NCBI GenBank assembly: GCA_018697195.1
Contig: CM031878.1
Span: forward strand, 32,839,818 to 32,903,817
Origin: Certhia americana
Lineage: Eukaryota > Chordata > Aves > Passeriformes > Certhiidae
Reading direction: 5' to 3'
Length of the DNA stretch: 64,000 nucleotides
The notes under the pieces are model-generated. The model saw only the letters and a list, made by a program, of their open reading frames with translations. It had not been told where the DNA came from and made no database searches. Below are positions 63,066 through 64,000 of this stretch, one piece after another; position 1 is the first letter of the stretch, and every line of letters starts with the position of its first letter. The translations under genes were made by a program, and so were the position numbers.

Positions 63066-64000
63066 GATTTTTTTTTCCCCCCAGAACCTGTGCTTCTTTC
63101 CTTGTATCTTAGACTTTTCTGCTGCCTTTTTTTTCCCCTCCTTCCTCATTGGCAGGCACATTACACAATGCCCATGGAAACCCAGCCCATCAGGAACACT
63201 TCTGTTTCAGGGACCGGCACACTTCTGTATCTGAGAGGGATGTTCCCACTGTTTCAGTTATCTGCTTTGAATAAGAAGTGTGGTGGTAACTATCTGCACC
63301 TAGCAACAAGAGGACTCTTGCATTTACACCTTACAGTGTAAAAAGTACACCAAATGGAAGGATCAGGGAGAATTTTTTAACAAAAAAACTAACCCTTGCA
63401 TTGTCACCCAAGACAGAGGGGATTTGAAACTAAGAGCTGAACTTGCACAATGAAGTTGGGCCCTCAAAATGCAATACACTGGGCATGAATTCTATTCAGA
63501 CAAATAAAAATACTTTCTGAGCCTTGGTATATGCATTTGTAGGTTATCTAATAGCCAAACTCCAGTTCTTGTGGCTACGTTCTAGGTTAGCATGTTTTTG
63601 GTTTTAATATCCCTAAACAAATCTGTTTCCAGGTAGTGCACATACTGCTGGATCTACAGAAATCTGGTTGCTCCAGGAGGGAACAATTTAGTTCCCTAGG
63701 ATACAATTTTAATATAATTTAATTAGTCATAAAAGGAAAACTTTTAGTTAAGGCAAAACAGAAATCACTAGATACTGTGCGGTGTTAATCCGTCTGGAAG
63801 TAATCCATAAACTGGAAAACTCCCATCACTATGAATCTATATGCTTCTAGTTCAATGTGATTTTGCAATCACTCTGCAAGCATGTAAAAATTTCAGTGAA
63901 CAATGCAAACATGACTCTTTCCACAATGTTTTATTAAAATCTCTTTTCTTCTTTTGATTCAAAACCATGTTTACTGAAAGGGACAGAATCATCAGATCTG

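Larger units (their letters stand above)
54354..64000 (-). other. SLC24A2: 3' part of a large SLC24A2 intron
   Basis: At least 9.6 kb without a recognisable exon. The exon or exons encoding the N-terminal membrane half with the alpha-1 repeat must lie beyond 64000. Contents: a TA-rich patch near 55450-55490, two tetranucleotide microsatellites (57723-57750 and 59701-59738), and one sense CR1 fragment (62704-63065). Open frames such as 60195-60422 and 62597-62809 have no family features. Confidence 0.75.

Noticed and set aside
54354..64000. Search for the alpha-1 repeat exon of SLC24A2 in this interval
   Set aside because: No stretch with the expected acidic-residue helix motif or matching NCKX N-terminal helices was found; the exon must lie beyond the window.
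1..64000. CRISPR arrays, operons, phage or defence-system genes
   Set aside because: The window is vertebrate nuclear DNA with split exons and CR1 LINEs. Direct repeats found are microsatellites or short tandem duplications without spacers.

Overview
The window is vertebrate genomic DNA, AT-rich and intron-dominated, almost certainly from a bird (a crocodilian or turtle is less likely). It carries about ten CR1 LINE copies, several ending in the ATTCTGTG-type octamer tails typical of avian CR1. No SINE of mammalian type was seen. There is one protein-coding gene and no sign of a second gene, tRNA, rRNA, CRISPR or bacterial-type operon.

The gene is the 3' half of SLC24A2 (NCKX2, the K+-dependent Na+/Ca2+ exchanger of neurons and cones), transcribed from the minus strand. 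Nine coding exons can be placed with GT-AG borders: 54315-54353, 53167-53275, 36830-36880, 29371-29466, 27623-27708, 13752-13883, 6543-6632, 5962-6128 and 3698-3947. All intron phases agree. Together they give 1020 nt (339 codons plus TAG), an unbroken frame. The first five exons encode most of the large cytosolic loop. The sixth carries the end of the loop plus the first membrane helix of the C-terminal half. The seventh adds another helix, the eighth the alpha-2 ion-binding repeat, and the ninth the last helices and the C-terminus CPVSI. The N-terminal half (alpha-1 repeat) must lie beyond 64000.

Layout: 1-3697 is 3' UTR and downstream flank; 3698-54353 holds the nine exons and their introns (0.4 to 16.3 kb); 54354-64000 is the 3' part of a still larger intron. 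The introns hold CR1 fragments (8.5, 11.6, 17.5-20.7, 21.7, 30-31.3, 40-41.1, 45.6-46.3, 46.8-47.4, 47.4 and 62.7-63.1 kb), microsatellites, long A/T homopolymers, and a few inverted or tandem repeats. The largest CR1 copy (about 3.2 kb, sense to SLC24A2) keeps recognisable endonuclease and reverse-transcriptase blocks and is interrupted by a tiny second CR1 3' end.

No undescribed biological system was found. The points most worth checking are the symmetric small exons of the cytosolic loop (splice-variant potential), the 49-nt A tract 21 nt after the stop codon, a 55-nt perfect alternating purine-pyrimidine tract, the nested CR1, and opposed CR1 copies that bracket two small exons.
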